A stretch of DNA of 64,000 bases from a virus. Shown piece after piece: positions 47,701-56,821 of this stretch. The translations under genes were made by a program, and so were the position numbers. The stretch is from the IMG/VR virus record IMGVR_UViG_3300020578_000040, positions 17,367 to 81,366 of that record, one strand, 5' to 3'. Under the pieces are notes generated by a model. The model was not told the origin of the DNA and searched no databases. It saw only the letters and a list, made by a program, of their open reading frames with translations. The number at the start of each line of letters is the position of its first letter. Positions within the stretch are counted from its first letter, which is position 1.

Positions 47701-48010
47701 GAAAAATTGTACTTTGTACCGTTAGTCGGTCCGTGGACGACTTCACGAGTGAGTGAAACTGAATTGTGTGTTCGTTGAATATGTCAACAAGCTCTACGTC
47801 GTCAAGATAGAGGGAGACAGTTGCGGTTCCTGTCGGAACGACCTTAAGGGCGTAGTGGGTGATGTGCTTCTGGTTATTCGCAACAACTGATATTGTGGCA
47901 TTGTCTGCACGCCAGCCAGAATCATAGCCATTTGTCGGCACCAGAGAATCGTTGGCGTCCAGTGCCGAGAGATCACTAAAAAGAGGGATAAGGTTCGGTG
48001 TCCTTGTCAT
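44759..48010 (-). CDS. Baseplate gpI-like protein fused to delta-60 and Ig-like repeats
   Basis: 1083 residues. Residues 1-340 hold a P2 gpI-like wedge region (DPLHVSSEYLEWLSQFSGS near 250, and SGSTDSIIATAALAL). From about 375 to 850, seven or so DGKIxxGGxFxxxxxxxxxRLxxDGT delta-60 repeats form a probable beta-propeller. This part is interrupted by a GDRVLVKDQ/QNGVYVYSG module near 595-700 that itself contains an AHGF Ig-like unit. Two more Ig-like units (about 890-1010) precede the end. A wedge protein carrying a large receptor-exposed domain is the likely role. Confidence 0.75.
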   Translation of the reverse strand: MTRTPNLIPLFSDLSALDANDSLVPTNGYDSGWRADNATISVVANNQKHITHYALKVVPTGTATVSLYLDDVELVDIFNEHTIQFHSLVKSSTDRLTVQSTIFRENESESTHLGIELVSFIDVYGLTKSDLFTSPETAGRKTDTVSLKIVISGHNQQPFYMTYPTLVNNYGWSANNFIQNARAKYIPHFYWDMDQQQDPEYSFYKLLDTLTYSADQTLVKYRDVFPYSLQELPVSADGLEEWANSDLVDPLHVSSEYLEWLSQFSGSTLQKKLSTSNIDIELFKYWQLATRSLGMKSGSTDSIIATAALALCGRVSSIDRSINGRIVAANKPIRSGVSVSSVARYLWQFNYDGTFDHVFDDNQGTGFDDDIYVVKAQDDGKILCGGDFLNVNGASATRIVRLNLDGTSDETFDASATFGSSVNDIAILSDGNIIVGGNFTNGTGRYLKKINSFGSVVSEFNSNISTNINGEVLCIHLQDDNKVLIGGSFTDPANYVGRFNSDGTEDTAFTANAATVLNGQVNDIAVQSDGKIIVVGEFTKPTRYVARLLSTGAEDTDFSQTIGNTIAPVRLATTTGINLASFSSTIDGQALVNGDRVLVKDQELTASITAVAPNTPTSGKVRFTTSAAHGFAEDDYVIITGIAPGQYNQTYEIDAVTSTTFDVVQAYADTPTKVTGSASARREQNGVYVYSGTSFTRATDLNTKAKVLAEPIVAVTEGTSNSGTFWKVTPYSLNFTIDTTFVDIVTSSYFIDDSVSTVAVDGDDKIVLGGAFTEPANHCARLLDDGTVDSRFNSNLSSSFFGSSSANEVTSIVLDDENNVYVAGEFYPEIKKLNSDGTENTAVSTQILKSVVDMRSIAVLPIYQDDPWQIHVLTLARETADTDPASVVTGVAPSSPTSGSVTYTTSSAHGFTAGDTVTIRSLSASGYNGTFEVTSAPTPTTFVVANATTTVSTSTISAVTPSTPSSGSVRYTTSSAHNLSSGDIVVITGLAPSGYNGTFTVTSVTATTFDVVNATTSTVTVSSGTCAAVDDQDGTASRSSEAILELLEYSKPMGYQITHSSENLFEFTLNSVALGKLSKASLG

Positions 48011-48011
48011 T

Positions 48012-49691
48012 CTAAACAGCTCTTCCGGTTGCCTTCACCATTACTGCGCCCATGAAGCCATTGTTTTGAGCCGAATAAGTAGACGTAATGTCCGAATATG
48101 TGGCTTGCAGTGTTCCTATTGCATCACCAGCCGTGGTTAGTGTCGATACCGCAAAAACATCACCAGATAATGTCGACCCGCCTGATACCAGAATTCCTCT
48201 ATCTATGACGAAATTTATTTCGTTGTCATAGTCTGTCGCCCTTGTCAGGACCCAGTTTGTGGAGCCGCTTCCGACCGTCGTGACAGTATAGATGCCGTTT
48301 TGAGCAGCACCTGCCTGATTCTTTACGAGGATTCTGTCTGATACGCTTACTACGCTGCCGTCAATTTGCAGGGCCGCCTGAGCGCCGCTATTGGTAAGTG
48401 TCGCGCCGACCCCACTGGTGCCATTGCTGTAAGTAGCAGTGAGGCTTGCGGTTGTTGCGCGGGCAACCGTCTTGGAGGCCTTTCCAACTATGGGTAGGGT
48501 CGCTTTGTATAGGAATTCGAGATCGCCATTGCTGTTGAGGGAATACCCCGATGGGTAGTCAATAATACTTACTCGGCCAACAGACAATACTCCGTCTATC
48601 GATGAGGCCACAGATGCGATATAGGAGGTACGTAAATGCTGCTCAGCCAGGGGAAATGTTTCCCTACTCACGGCATTAAATACGAATTCCTGAATAAGTC
48701 GGACCATTATTTCCTCATCCATGGAATCGTCATAAATAACTTCGATCTCAATGTCTACGCTTGCTTCGAAAAAGTCATCGATACCAACCGACAGCCCGGC
48801 AGTTGACTTAGCGGCAACATCGGCAGAAATTTCAATTTGGTCAGCTGACTGCAAAAGCTGCTTGTTGCCATAGGCGTAGATTGTGATGTACCCAGTGTCC
48901 GAAGAGCCGCCAATACGCGTAGACTCCCCAGCTCCAGTCTCGTCGTACTTTGTCAAGTCAACAACGTAGCATCTTCCAACACTCTCATAATTGGCAAGTA
49001 CATAGGACTGAACCTGCTTCGCGGTAACCAACGTTTCATTCAGGGACGAGAGAAATGTCCTCGCTCTACTTAAATAGGTTACGTCTGATTCTGGCTCAAC
49101 ACCATTGACGAATGGGTAAGTGGCATCAGGCGGATCGGGAATGCTGATCGTTTCGGCAACTACGACTGATTCTAGTCCACTAACGATGCTCAGCGATACA
49201 AATACATCACCTGCAGTCAAGACCGGATGGAGTCCAACATTTTGCGAATAGAGAATTGCTTGCTCGGTCTGGGGTGTCGTGATATGCCCCGGAATTATTA
49301 CTTCTTCCGCTAATTGGAACGTATATTGAGCAGACACTCCCGCAACAGTCTCCGTATATCCGAATACTGTCCCTGCTGGTATTACCGTCTCGTCATCGTT
49401 GTCTCTGGCCGTCATATCAACAACAACCCTGGCCCGTGTACCAAAGCGGCGCTCCATGCCCACCATCTTGACGAGACCCTCCATAAGTCGCGGAGGCAGT
49501 CTATTGATTGTCCCGACAGAAAGAGCCGACATATAGGAAAATGCTTGAAATAGCGCGTCCTCTGGAGTCCCCTGCCTTAGGGTGAATTCCGGCAGGGTGC
49601 GTCTAGCTAGGTCTATTGCCCCCAGATAAATATCGACAGGCTGTACGTCGTAAATTGTGAGGTCAACATATTGACTAAAGTCAGCAGCCAT
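48012..49691 (-). CDS. Baseplate J-like protein with C-terminal module
   Basis: 559 residues. Residues 20-400 follow the gpJ/XkdT baseplate-wedge pattern (TPEDALFQAFSYM, PAGTVFGYT, and a middle EPESDVTYLSRARTFL). It assembles with gpI and gp25 in contractile baseplates; both neighbours are present. A C-terminal module (about 425-520) with SDRILVKNQAGAAQNGIYTV is shared with the tail proteins at 39279 and 44759. Confidence 0.85.
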   Translation of the reverse strand: MAADFSQYVDLTIYDVQPVDIYLGAIDLARRTLPEFTLRQGTPEDALFQAFSYMSALSVGTINRLPPRLMEGLVKMVGMERRFGTRARVVVDMTARDNDDETVIPAGTVFGYTETVAGVSAQYTFQLAEEVIIPGHITTPQTEQAILYSQNVGLHPVLTAGDVFVSLSIVSGLESVVVAETISIPDPPDATYPFVNGVEPESDVTYLSRARTFLSSLNETLVTAKQVQSYVLANYESVGRCYVVDLTKYDETGAGESTRIGGSSDTGYITIYAYGNKQLLQSADQIEISADVAAKSTAGLSVGIDDFFEASVDIEIEVIYDDSMDEEIMVRLIQEFVFNAVSRETFPLAEQHLRTSYIASVASSIDGVLSVGRVSIIDYPSGYSLNSNGDLEFLYKATLPIVGKASKTVARATTASLTATYSNGTSGVGATLTNSGAQAALQIDGSVVSVSDRILVKNQAGAAQNGIYTVTTVGSGSTNWVLTRATDYDNEINFVIDRGILVSGGSTLSGDVFAVSTLTTAGDAIGTLQATYSDITSTYSAQNNGFMGAVMVKATGRAV

Positions 49692-49987
49692 TATTGTCTT
49701 CTCCTAAATGAGAATGAAATATTGCTATTTCCCTGCTGGTCGATGGTGTTCTCGACCTGAAGAATCTGAATCTCGGGCACGTAACGTGAAGCATTGATAA
49801 CAAACTGACCACGATCTGCCATATTGAATGTTGGGTCATATACTCCGAAGTCTGGAGTAATTTTCAGTACGCCCGGTTCCGTTAGTGCTGCGATGCTCAT
49901 CATCTGTTTATAGTAGTCATCACTACCATCTTCGAGTTTTTTGAATCCATAGGTATCGAATTCAAGTGGAAATTTTAATGCGTCCAT
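49691..49987 (-). CDS. gp25/gpW-like baseplate wedge protein
   Basis: 98 residues from ATG 49987 (an upstream TTG at 50017 is less likely). EPGVLKITPDFGVYDPTFNMADRG and VPEIQILQVEN are laid out as in gp25/lysozyme-like wedge proteins of contractile tails. It overlaps the J-like gene by one base. Together with J and I it forms the baseplate wedge. Confidence 0.75.
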   Translation of the reverse strand: MDALKFPLEFDTYGFKKLEDGSDDYYKQMMSIAALTEPGVLKITPDFGVYDPTFNMADRGQFVINASRYVPEIQILQVENTIDQQGNSNISFSFRRRQ

Positions 49988-50030
49988 AGAGACCAGCCAT
50001 CCAGATCTAAAGTCCAATACACATGATACT

Positions 50031-50189
50031 TTATTTTTCTGTCTGGTTGTCCATGTCCTTGTATTGCGATAGCGCCATCTTTAGAGAATAAATGGTTGCT
50101 TCCAGGACAGCAATTCTCTGAGCTTGGGCCGTTATCTGTGTTGATAACGATTCGATTATTTTATTGACGTCAATCTGTACATCATCCAT
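50031..50189 (-). CDS. Small coiled-coil protein (52 aa)
   Basis: A 52-residue frame from ATG 50189 overlapping the end of the S74 fibre gene by 8 bp and ending 44 bp before the gp25-like start. It is a single amphipathic helix with heptads (IIESLSTQITAQAQRIAVLEA). It could trimerise with the fibre or act in assembly. Overlap and coiled-coil pattern are the evidence. Confidence 0.55.
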   Translation of the reverse strand: MDDVQIDVNKIIESLSTQITAQAQRIAVLEATIYSLKMALSQYKDMDNQTEK

Positions 50190-51588
50190 TTTGGGCCTCC
50201 AGGGCTGAAATCTTCTCGGTCAGTTCGGACACCTTAGCATCAAGTTCCTTGATGGCCGCGACTGCTGCTGACAGAATCTGAAGAGTACTAATGCTTTTAA
50301 GTTGTACTCCAGTTCCACTTACCGCGGAAGGAATAACCTCGTATACCTCGTCAGCAATAAAACCCAACATTTCATCGTATGGGTCATTATCGCCGAGGAT
50401 TGGTTCACCCAGGTCGCTGAAACTGACGATGTCAAGCGGGTTAAATGTCACCGGTCTTAGGCCTCTTATGGCCGATAAGCCATTTAAATATGCAGTTACA
50501 TTAGTTTTTAGGCGTCTGTCGGAAAAGTTGGCGGCCTGTGCAGAAATAACATTGTCAACGGTGCAGTTGACAATTGGGTTTGCCCACCTGAAGCCAATAT
50601 TATTTGCTGTACCACCACCCACCGTTGCGCCGGTATAAGCAATCCCACCCCCACCACCACTAGTCGTTCCAGATGAATCGGCATATGAGGCCGTAGATGC
50701 AGACCCAGCAGAATCTGCATAACCAACGTGAGTATCGGCGTGAGCGGAATCATCGTAATACCCGTAAAGCCTCCATCTGCTACCAGTCCAATAGGTTTGC
50801 ACACTGAAGGCAGTGTTATCATCACGGCGGTACAACCTAGTAGGCCCAGGCCTATTTGCGCTTGCCCACATGCCAGTCTGACCAGTAAGATTGGAAGATG
50901 CTAGACCACCGGAGAATGTTGTTGCAGTCACCGTTCCTGGAAAAGAAGTATTGCCGCTACCATCTAATATAGTTGCTGTCCTGGTTAATGAAGAAAATAT
51001 TCCCGTGTACTGTCTTACGTAGATGGGTTCAGTTCCGTCGTCTGCCGTTGCAATTTCTACATAGCCAGCATTGCTTGCTGTTCCACCAATTCTTATACGG
51101 AACATGTCATTGTCTGCCATGTTTCCGTATATTAAATCGGCGGTGTTTGTCCCAGTAACAGTTTTTATCAAAGTACCATTGATGGCATTTGTTACGGTGA
51201 GTCCAGTTAAAGTACCAACACTAGTAATTGATGTTTGAGCCGCACCAGTAACGGTGGCAGCAGTACCCGAAACATTTCCTGTTACGTTGCCTGTTACGTC
51301 GCCTGTTAACGCACCAGTAAAAGCGTTAGCAGTAACAGTTCCAACTACCTGAAGCGCCGTTGAAGGAGAAACTGTACCGATACCAACACGGTTATTGGTT
51401 GCATCAACGCTCAGGGTATTTGTGTCAATGGTCAAGTCGCCACTAACGACCAATGACGTCAGGGTGCCCAGCGACGTTACATTGGGGTATGCGCCACTAA
51501 TCGCCGAAGCAGGGATCGTGCCATCAAGTATGCGCGAGCCATCGATATATAGCGAGTTACCAAAGAGCGGATTTCGATTTGACATCAT
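50182..51588 (-). CDS. Tail fibre with C-terminal S74 intramolecular chaperone
   Basis: 468 residues. N-terminal attachment region and fibre repeats ([30 protein letters not shown]). Near residue 350 SDRRLKTNV marks the S74 peptidase (Ser in the SDRR motif), and a coiled-coil end (ELDAKVSELTEKISALEA) follows. In this family the C-terminal chaperone trimerises the fibre and then cleaves itself off. The start overlaps the preceding stop by ATGA. Confidence 0.87.
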   Translation of the reverse strand: MMSNRNPLFGNSLYIDGSRILDGTIPASAISGAYPNVTSLGTLTSLVVSGDLTIDTNTLSVDATNNRVGIGTVSPSTALQVVGTVTANAFTGALTGDVTGNVTGNVSGTAATVTGAAQTSITSVGTLTGLTVTNAINGTLIKTVTGTNTADLIYGNMADNDMFRIRIGGTASNAGYVEIATADDGTEPIYVRQYTGIFSSLTRTATILDGSGNTSFPGTVTATTFSGGLASSNLTGQTGMWASANRPGPTRLYRRDDNTAFSVQTYWTGSRWRLYGYYDDSAHADTHVGYADSAGSASTASYADSSGTTSGGGGGIAYTGATVGGGTANNIGFRWANPIVNCTVDNVISAQAANFSDRRLKTNVTAYLNGLSAIRGLRPVTFNPLDIVSFSDLGEPILGDNDPYDEMLGFIADEVYEVIPSAVSGTGVQLKSISTLQILSAAVAAIKELDAKVSELTEKISALEAQNG

Positions 51589-51947
51589 TCGATCCTATTG
51601 ACAAATCCGGTAATGGTAATAAGGTTTCCCGTACCAGCAAATGCCCTAATCGAACGCGCAGCAGAACCAGTTCCAGAGATGATGAGTCCGGGAGAAATGA
51701 GCGATAGTCCAGTCTTGCTCGGAATTGGAGCTTTGATGTGATTATCAGGGCTTGTTGTGCCCCCAAACTCGATAGTGAGTTCAATTGAGCCCGCATGGGA
51801 GTTGTAGGCATATAGCCAAATCTCATCAAGAATATCGGCAGATATTTCCGTCTCGTGGATTAGGGTCCCTGGAGATGAGGTTGCTGCAACCTTAATAGCG
51901 GTTCCGCCGGACGATGCAGATAGGAGCTGTTTTGTATAGGTTGTCAT
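51585..51947 (-). CDS. Small beta tail protein
   Basis: 120 residues, Ser/Gly/Ile-rich with a regular strand pattern (EIWLYAYNSHAGSIELTIEF near 42-61). Similar small proteins sit beside S74-type fibres in other phages as adaptors. ATGA overlap with the fibre gene. No precise family. Confidence 0.6.
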   Translation of the reverse strand: MTTYTKQLLSASSGGTAIKVAATSSPGTLIHETEISADILDEIWLYAYNSHAGSIELTIEFGGTTSPDNHIKAPIPSKTGLSLISPGLIISGTGSAARSIRAFAGTGNLITITGFVNRIE

Positions 51948-51955
51948 GATGATCC

Positions 51956-52261
51956 CTAGGAAAAGATTTGATTTGCAAGAATTATGGACGAGTCTATCCC
52001 GCCGGACTGTTGGTATGGTCCAAAAACTACCATTTCACGCTGCTGCCCATCGAGAAATCCGCAAATTACTTTATCCAACTTCTGGACCGGCCTAATACCC
52101 TGTATGACCTTGCAATTTTCAATTATTATATTGAGTTTTGCAATAGACACAGAAACCGTACCATTGCTATTTATATATCTCACTTTTCCGATGTATGTTT
52201 CATTGGGCTTAGTGGGATGCTGGGATCCCTTCGTTGTCGAAACTTGCCTCATGTCAGCCAT
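51956..52261 (-). CDS. Baseplate hub/spike-associated OB-fold-like protein
   Basis: 101 residues. ETYIGKVRYINSNGTVSVSI near 22-41 and ICGFLDGQQREMVVFGPY near 66-83 give a small beta-barrel pattern like gpV/gp5 OB domains. Its position between the hub protein and fibres agrees with a spike component. No trimeric needle repeat is present. Confidence 0.55.
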   Translation of the reverse strand: MADMRQVSTTKGSQHPTKPNETYIGKVRYINSNGTVSVSIAKLNIIIENCKVIQGIRPVQKLDKVICGFLDGQQREMVVFGPYQQSGGIDSSIILANQIFS

Positions 52262-52276
52262 TGGTCATCCTCCAAG

Positions 52277-53398
52277 TCACCTAAAGTCACTTACTGTTGG
52301 GGCGGTGGCCTTAAATATCTCGCCAACCTGGAACGGAATAATCTTCCCATCTTCACGTTCAGGGCTTGCAAATGAAATGCTTACCGGGTTCCGTGATAGA
52401 TGATCAAACGACACTTCGGTGATCAGGAATGGCCTGTTTTCAAACATTGGCACCCCAAACATCAAAACTGTCATGCCTGGCCTCAGGGCCGAGCCTGAAA
52501 CATAGTCAATCTCAGCACTGCCATCAGCTGCCAACGGGTCATCCTCTGATTGGCGCAGCTGTGGACACTGGTGGAGTCTAAGGGCTCCTTTGATTGATTG
52601 AAAAATATTCCGGAGTTGTGGAGAAGAGCTGGCTATGTCGGGAGGCCACTCCAGGGGAACTATGTTGAATGGACGAATTTGGGCCTTATTGGTCTGTGGA
52701 TCTACGTAATCCAAATTCAATTGATGAGCCCCCCATTTCCCTATGAGTCGATACTGGGAAACAAAATACAATATTCCGTTTGATTCAAATAGTAGATATT
52801 TGGCATCACTAGCCAAGTTCTCAAGAACGGTCCAGGTCGAGTCGGCCTGCTGGTCGCCGCTTGCCTTATTTATTTGCTTATTTTTTGTTGTGCGCTGCAC
52901 TGCATATCTCAACTTATATTTGTTAGCGACAGCAATCACCCAGTCGCTTCCGTTTGCCTTGATTGCTCCAGGGTTTTTGTCGCGACGCATCTGCTGGACG
53001 GCCTTGGTTCGCATTTCAATAGTTATTGTTGGCGATGATCCTGGACCTGGGCCGACCTGGACTGAGGCGATCTCAAGCGATTGAACTAGCCACTTTTGGT
53101 CAACACGATAGTCAAATGATGCATTTCCGTAAAACTCGCCCTGGATGTCCGCGGGACCAATCCACGATGTTGTCTTGTAGATGACGTCACGACCAACAAC
53201 GAAGTAGTTATTTCTAGTGTATGTGAATCCTGGATCAAGTATTGTTGCAGTTACCTGAGTCACCATAGTCATTGAATAGCTTACATTTAGCGACAAAATG
53301 GCGTTGTTGATATCGTACATAGTGCCTGACGATAGATCGCCTATCTGCAAGTCCCAATCATAATCAAGATATCCAGGAATAAATGTTTCATCCGACAT
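52277..53398 (-). CDS. Baseplate hub protein (gpD/gp27-like)
   Basis: 373 residues. N-terminal beta barrel followed by WTVLENLASDAKYLLFESNGILYF near 195-218, the typical D/XkdQ pattern, then a second barrel with RPGMTVLMFGVPMFENRPFLITEV. It forms the hub at the end of the tail tube. Neighbours are baseplate proteins on both sides. Confidence 0.75.
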   Translation of the reverse strand: MSDETFIPGYLDYDWDLQIGDLSSGTMYDINNAILSLNVSYSMTMVTQVTATILDPGFTYTRNNYFVVGRDVIYKTTSWIGPADIQGEFYGNASFDYRVDQKWLVQSLEIASVQVGPGPGSSPTITIEMRTKAVQQMRRDKNPGAIKANGSDWVIAVANKYKLRYAVQRTTKNKQINKASGDQQADSTWTVLENLASDAKYLLFESNGILYFVSQYRLIGKWGAHQLNLDYVDPQTNKAQIRPFNIVPLEWPPDIASSSPQLRNIFQSIKGALRLHQCPQLRQSEDDPLAADGSAEIDYVSGSALRPGMTVLMFGVPMFENRPFLITEVSFDHLSRNPVSISFASPEREDGKIIPFQVGEIFKATAPTVSDFR

Positions 53399-53407
53399 GT
53401 AGATACC

Positions 53408-55021
53408 TCATGTTTGGATCAGAAGAACACTCTCGATTGGCTTCGAAAGGTACTCTGTCCATAGGTCTGGCCTTATTGGCGTTCGTCCAGCCGTGCTCCC
53501 AGGTGCTGGTGTTGTTGTCTGCAATGGAAGTGGATTTAGTTTGTAGGCTACGGATCTTTCTACGGGAAGCTCAATCAGCGAGATATTTACCTGAGCAACG
53601 GAGATCAATGACGGAGGTCCCTCGGTTCTTCTTTTTGCGGTAATTCCTAGGTCACTTATTGCCCAAGCGCATGGCGCGCCAGTTGTCTGAGATTGCTGTA
53701 ACTGTATATTGAAAATATCGTCTAGTCCATATACGACAATCGGGGATGGTCGCGTCGCTATGCGGCGGAGCAATTGTATCCTATCTTCGATATCAATGTT
53801 GAGTCCATCGGGCACAAAGCTATTTCCTTGTCCATTATTGACGGAACGTTGGCCCGCAATAAGGAATGTCATCTGCACCCTACTTAGTCCATATGACTGC
53901 CATTCAATCAACGGTTCACCAAGTGTTCGTGGAATTTCATTCCATGATGATCCACCAAGAGTGTAGGAAATGGTACTAGGCACGTAGTCAAAATAGAATG
54001 ACTCCTCTACTCGCTCACCAGAGGCGTCGGTATAGGCTTGTCGCAAGTGAGGCTTGATTGTCGATTGATTAAGTTTACTCATTGCGTCTATGTCGACGAG
54101 CTGTGACCCAGATGGCAAACGTATCACTACCGTTTGCTCGCTGTTGGAGTAGTCAATTGGCGTTGTTGGTGTACTGGATGGGGCAGAAACTCGACCAGAT
54201 GAGCCAGTTCTACCGCCGCCGATTCCGGTTGAGTTGGACCCTGGCAAGCTGAGGGCCTCTAGCTTCTTCATCACCGCGGCCGTTATGCCGAATTCCGCAT
54301 TGGCAATAGTGGCTGGAGTAAATCCCCTTTTGTCTAGCGCCGCCCTGACAACCTCATCAAAGTTTGTATGCCAGTTAGCGTTGGCCCAGGGATGACTAGA
54401 TACTGGTAGTTGTAGTGTGAGGTAGTCATTAACTCGTACATCAAAATACTTGACGCCTAGATCTGTCCCCACTGGCGGTGGGGCAGGGGTTGGGCTTCCG
54501 TAATTTGGTTGCTCCGGCCCTGGTATGAATCCAGGATCAAGTTCTTTTTGTGATTCAATCCACTCGCGCAGCTGAGTAGATGTTTTGTATAGATAAGGTG
54601 ACCTATCTTGCGTCAGGAAAAGCCACCTATAACCGCCTTCTGTTGACCCATATGGTTTGGGAGTGAACTGATTCCAGAACATATACGGAACTCTGGATTC
54701 AAGAGAATCTTGAGAGTTGACCAAATCTACTTTAAATAATTTTACCGCGCTATAGATCTCGGTATCCTTGTTTTTAACCAAACCCCATAGACCCGTTGAC
54801 CACAAGCGGGCAATACTAACTTCATATTGAACCCCCGAACCTCTGGCTGTTGTTCCGACATTACCATGAGTTGTTAACCTAAGCATGTCGACATATGATC
54901 TTCCATCTCGCGCACTGAATGATACCGGTGGTTCACCGGTTAATTTAAATGTGCCATTGCGATTCAAGGAGTAGATTTGATAATTAGGCCACTCTCGCTT
55001 GGTGTTTGATGTCGGAGGCAT
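53408..55021 (-). CDS. Baseplate/tail protein, paralogue of the one at 55031
   Basis: 537 residues. The C-terminal 200 residues share motifs with the next protein: YVPSTISYTLGGSSWNEIPR, RVQMTFLIAGQR, VPDGL, and RPDLWTEYLSKP near the end. A Pro/Ser/Gly-rich linker (near 265-290) separates N- and C-terminal parts. Likely a hub or tail-tip component interacting with the tape measure. Confidence 0.65.
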   Translation of the reverse strand: MPPTSNTKREWPNYQIYSLNRNGTFKLTGEPPVSFSARDGRSYVDMLRLTTHGNVGTTARGSGVQYEVSIARLWSTGLWGLVKNKDTEIYSAVKLFKVDLVNSQDSLESRVPYMFWNQFTPKPYGSTEGGYRWLFLTQDRSPYLYKTSTQLREWIESQKELDPGFIPGPEQPNYGSPTPAPPPVGTDLGVKYFDVRVNDYLTLQLPVSSHPWANANWHTNFDEVVRAALDKRGFTPATIANAEFGITAAVMKKLEALSLPGSNSTGIGGGRTGSSGRVSAPSSTPTTPIDYSNSEQTVVIRLPSGSQLVDIDAMSKLNQSTIKPHLRQAYTDASGERVEESFYFDYVPSTISYTLGGSSWNEIPRTLGEPLIEWQSYGLSRVQMTFLIAGQRSVNNGQGNSFVPDGLNIDIEDRIQLLRRIATRPSPIVVYGLDDIFNIQLQQSQTTGAPCAWAISDLGITAKRRTEGPPSLISVAQVNISLIELPVERSVAYKLNPLPLQTTTPAPGSTAGRTPIRPDLWTEYLSKPIESVLLIQT

Positions 55022-55030
55022 GCTTATTAC

Positions 55031-56821
55031 CTATCCTGTTCCAATTGTCAGTTGTGAATCATTAGTAAAAATTTGCGTATTCGGTTGTGGCAGGTAGTCC
55101 GTCCATAAATCTGGTCTTTGGGGGGTGACGGGGCCACTCTTTCCGCTTGTTGGGACAAGCTCATCAAATGTTGGCGGTCGGATGTTTATCAATACGGCAT
55201 TTTCTACGATAATTTCATTGAGTGTAATACTGCACTGGGCCGTCGTAATGTGTGATGGATTTGTCCCCTGTCGCCTAATGGCCTCAATAGCCAGGTCCGC
55301 TATGACAAACTGCACGGGATTATTATTAAGCCTGGCTGCCGAATTAGACAACAAGCCATCCATGTTGTAAATGGTCACCGGTTGTTTTGATTGGTACATT
55401 TTGCGCAGTAAGGTAATTTGCTCATCGACCGAAACAAAAAGTCCATCAGGGACAGTCGTTTCGCCATCCTGACGAGTTGCCGCGATTAGAAAAGAGAACG
55501 ACACTTTCATTCGCTGAAATCCTTGGAAATCAACAAATGGTATGTTTTTCGCACGCGGAACTTCAGTCCACTGAGCGCCGAGAGAACTATATTGTATGTC
55601 TGTTGGGATGTACGGAAAAACATACTTCAGTGTCGCTTGCTGAGTCGACCACCTAATGAGCCTACCGGTCGCCTCGTCGAATATTATTCGGTCTTCCTCT
55701 CTGATTGATTTTCCATTTTGGAAATCTGTAGCCGTCCGTACTGGAGAGTTGGTGACGTATTGAATCATCTGTGGTCGCGTATCGGTATTTTCAAGCGCCT
55801 TGGGTGTTGTGTATGAACTGCCAAATCGAACGATTACTTTTGATTCAACAGATGGTTTTGGCGTAATGCCAAAATCTACAACATTCTTGCTCGACTTATT
55901 ACCCCCTCTGCCGCCCCCTCCACCCCTGGTGGTATTTGCGTTTGTGGTAGCAGCATTAGACCCGAAACCCGTAGGAAGTGTTTTTATTTCTGCCTTAGGA
56001 TTATCTCGGAAAAACTGATTAATGTATGATATGCTAAATCCCTTGTCTTTGAGGGCTTTCGCAATTGCGGCCCTAATAACCAGGTAGTTGTTAGCCCGCG
56101 TTTGTGGTGGGATATTTACGGTAAGGAAGTCTCTCACGCCTGCAGTCCGGGTGCCAAGCGAAACCAAAACCGTGGAAGGGAGTGGTGCCGTGCTGGTTGT
56201 GCCAAGGGTGAAGGTCATTGCTGTAATTAGCTTATTTTCATTGAAGGCTCGACGCTCCTCTGGGCTAGTGATTGCTGCCTTTATTGCTGCCCTTGCTGCT
56301 ACATCCCCATAATTTGGTTGATCAACCCCTTCTTCAAGAAGCCCATCCTTGGCCTCTGCCCTCACATCGATGCCTGAGACTGTTGCAAATTTGCCCATAT
56401 CAATAAATACTGAGTGAAGTTTGCTCTCATCTGGTAGTTCAGCAAAACCCGGTCCTGGATAGGTCCATAGTTGACTATTGAGTGCGTGAATAGTTTCACT
56501 TGGAGATTGTTTGAAAAACGTATAGACCCAATATAGTTCTGGTTTTTGTTTGGGGTCAGGAAACGTTCGTATGGTTTTTTCTTTTATTTGCGGTTTGTAG
56601 TGTTCGTAGTTCTTCTCTGTCATAAACAGTGGTGCTGTCCAGAATTTGGCCAGTGCTCCGGAGGTTGGATTAGGTACGGCTTTTAGATCTATTTCGGGAT
56701 CAAGATTTTTGAACGTTGCCGAACCAGGAATTCGTACATATGTTGTTCCAGATTCTTCATGAACACCAAGAACCTGTACGTGGGTAGAGAAACGATAATA
56801 ATATCCACTACTAGAGGGCAT
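55031..56821 (-). CDS. Baseplate/tail protein, paralogue of the one at 53408
   Basis: 596 residues. It shares with its neighbour YIPTDIQYSSLGAQWTEVPR, MKVSFSFLIAATR, VPDGL and RPDLWTDYLPQP. A Gly/Lys-rich linker (near 305-320) sits at the corresponding place. The two genes may have arisen by tandem duplication. The ATG overlaps the tape-measure stop by one base. Confidence 0.65.
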   Translation of the reverse strand: MPSSSGYYYRFSTHVQVLGVHEESGTTYVRIPGSATFKNLDPEIDLKAVPNPTSGALAKFWTAPLFMTEKNYEHYKPQIKEKTIRTFPDPKQKPELYWVYTFFKQSPSETIHALNSQLWTYPGPGFAELPDESKLHSVFIDMGKFATVSGIDVRAEAKDGLLEEGVDQPNYGDVAARAAIKAAITSPEERRAFNENKLITAMTFTLGTTSTAPLPSTVLVSLGTRTAGVRDFLTVNIPPQTRANNYLVIRAAIAKALKDKGFSISYINQFFRDNPKAEIKTLPTGFGSNAATTNANTTRGGGGGRGGNKSSKNVVDFGITPKPSVESKVIVRFGSSYTTPKALENTDTRPQMIQYVTNSPVRTATDFQNGKSIREEDRIIFDEATGRLIRWSTQQATLKYVFPYIPTDIQYSSLGAQWTEVPRAKNIPFVDFQGFQRMKVSFSFLIAATRQDGETTVPDGLFVSVDEQITLLRKMYQSKQPVTIYNMDGLLSNSAARLNNNPVQFVIADLAIEAIRRQGTNPSHITTAQCSITLNEIIVENAVLINIRPPTFDELVPTSGKSGPVTPQRPDLWTDYLPQPNTQIFTNDSQLTIGTG

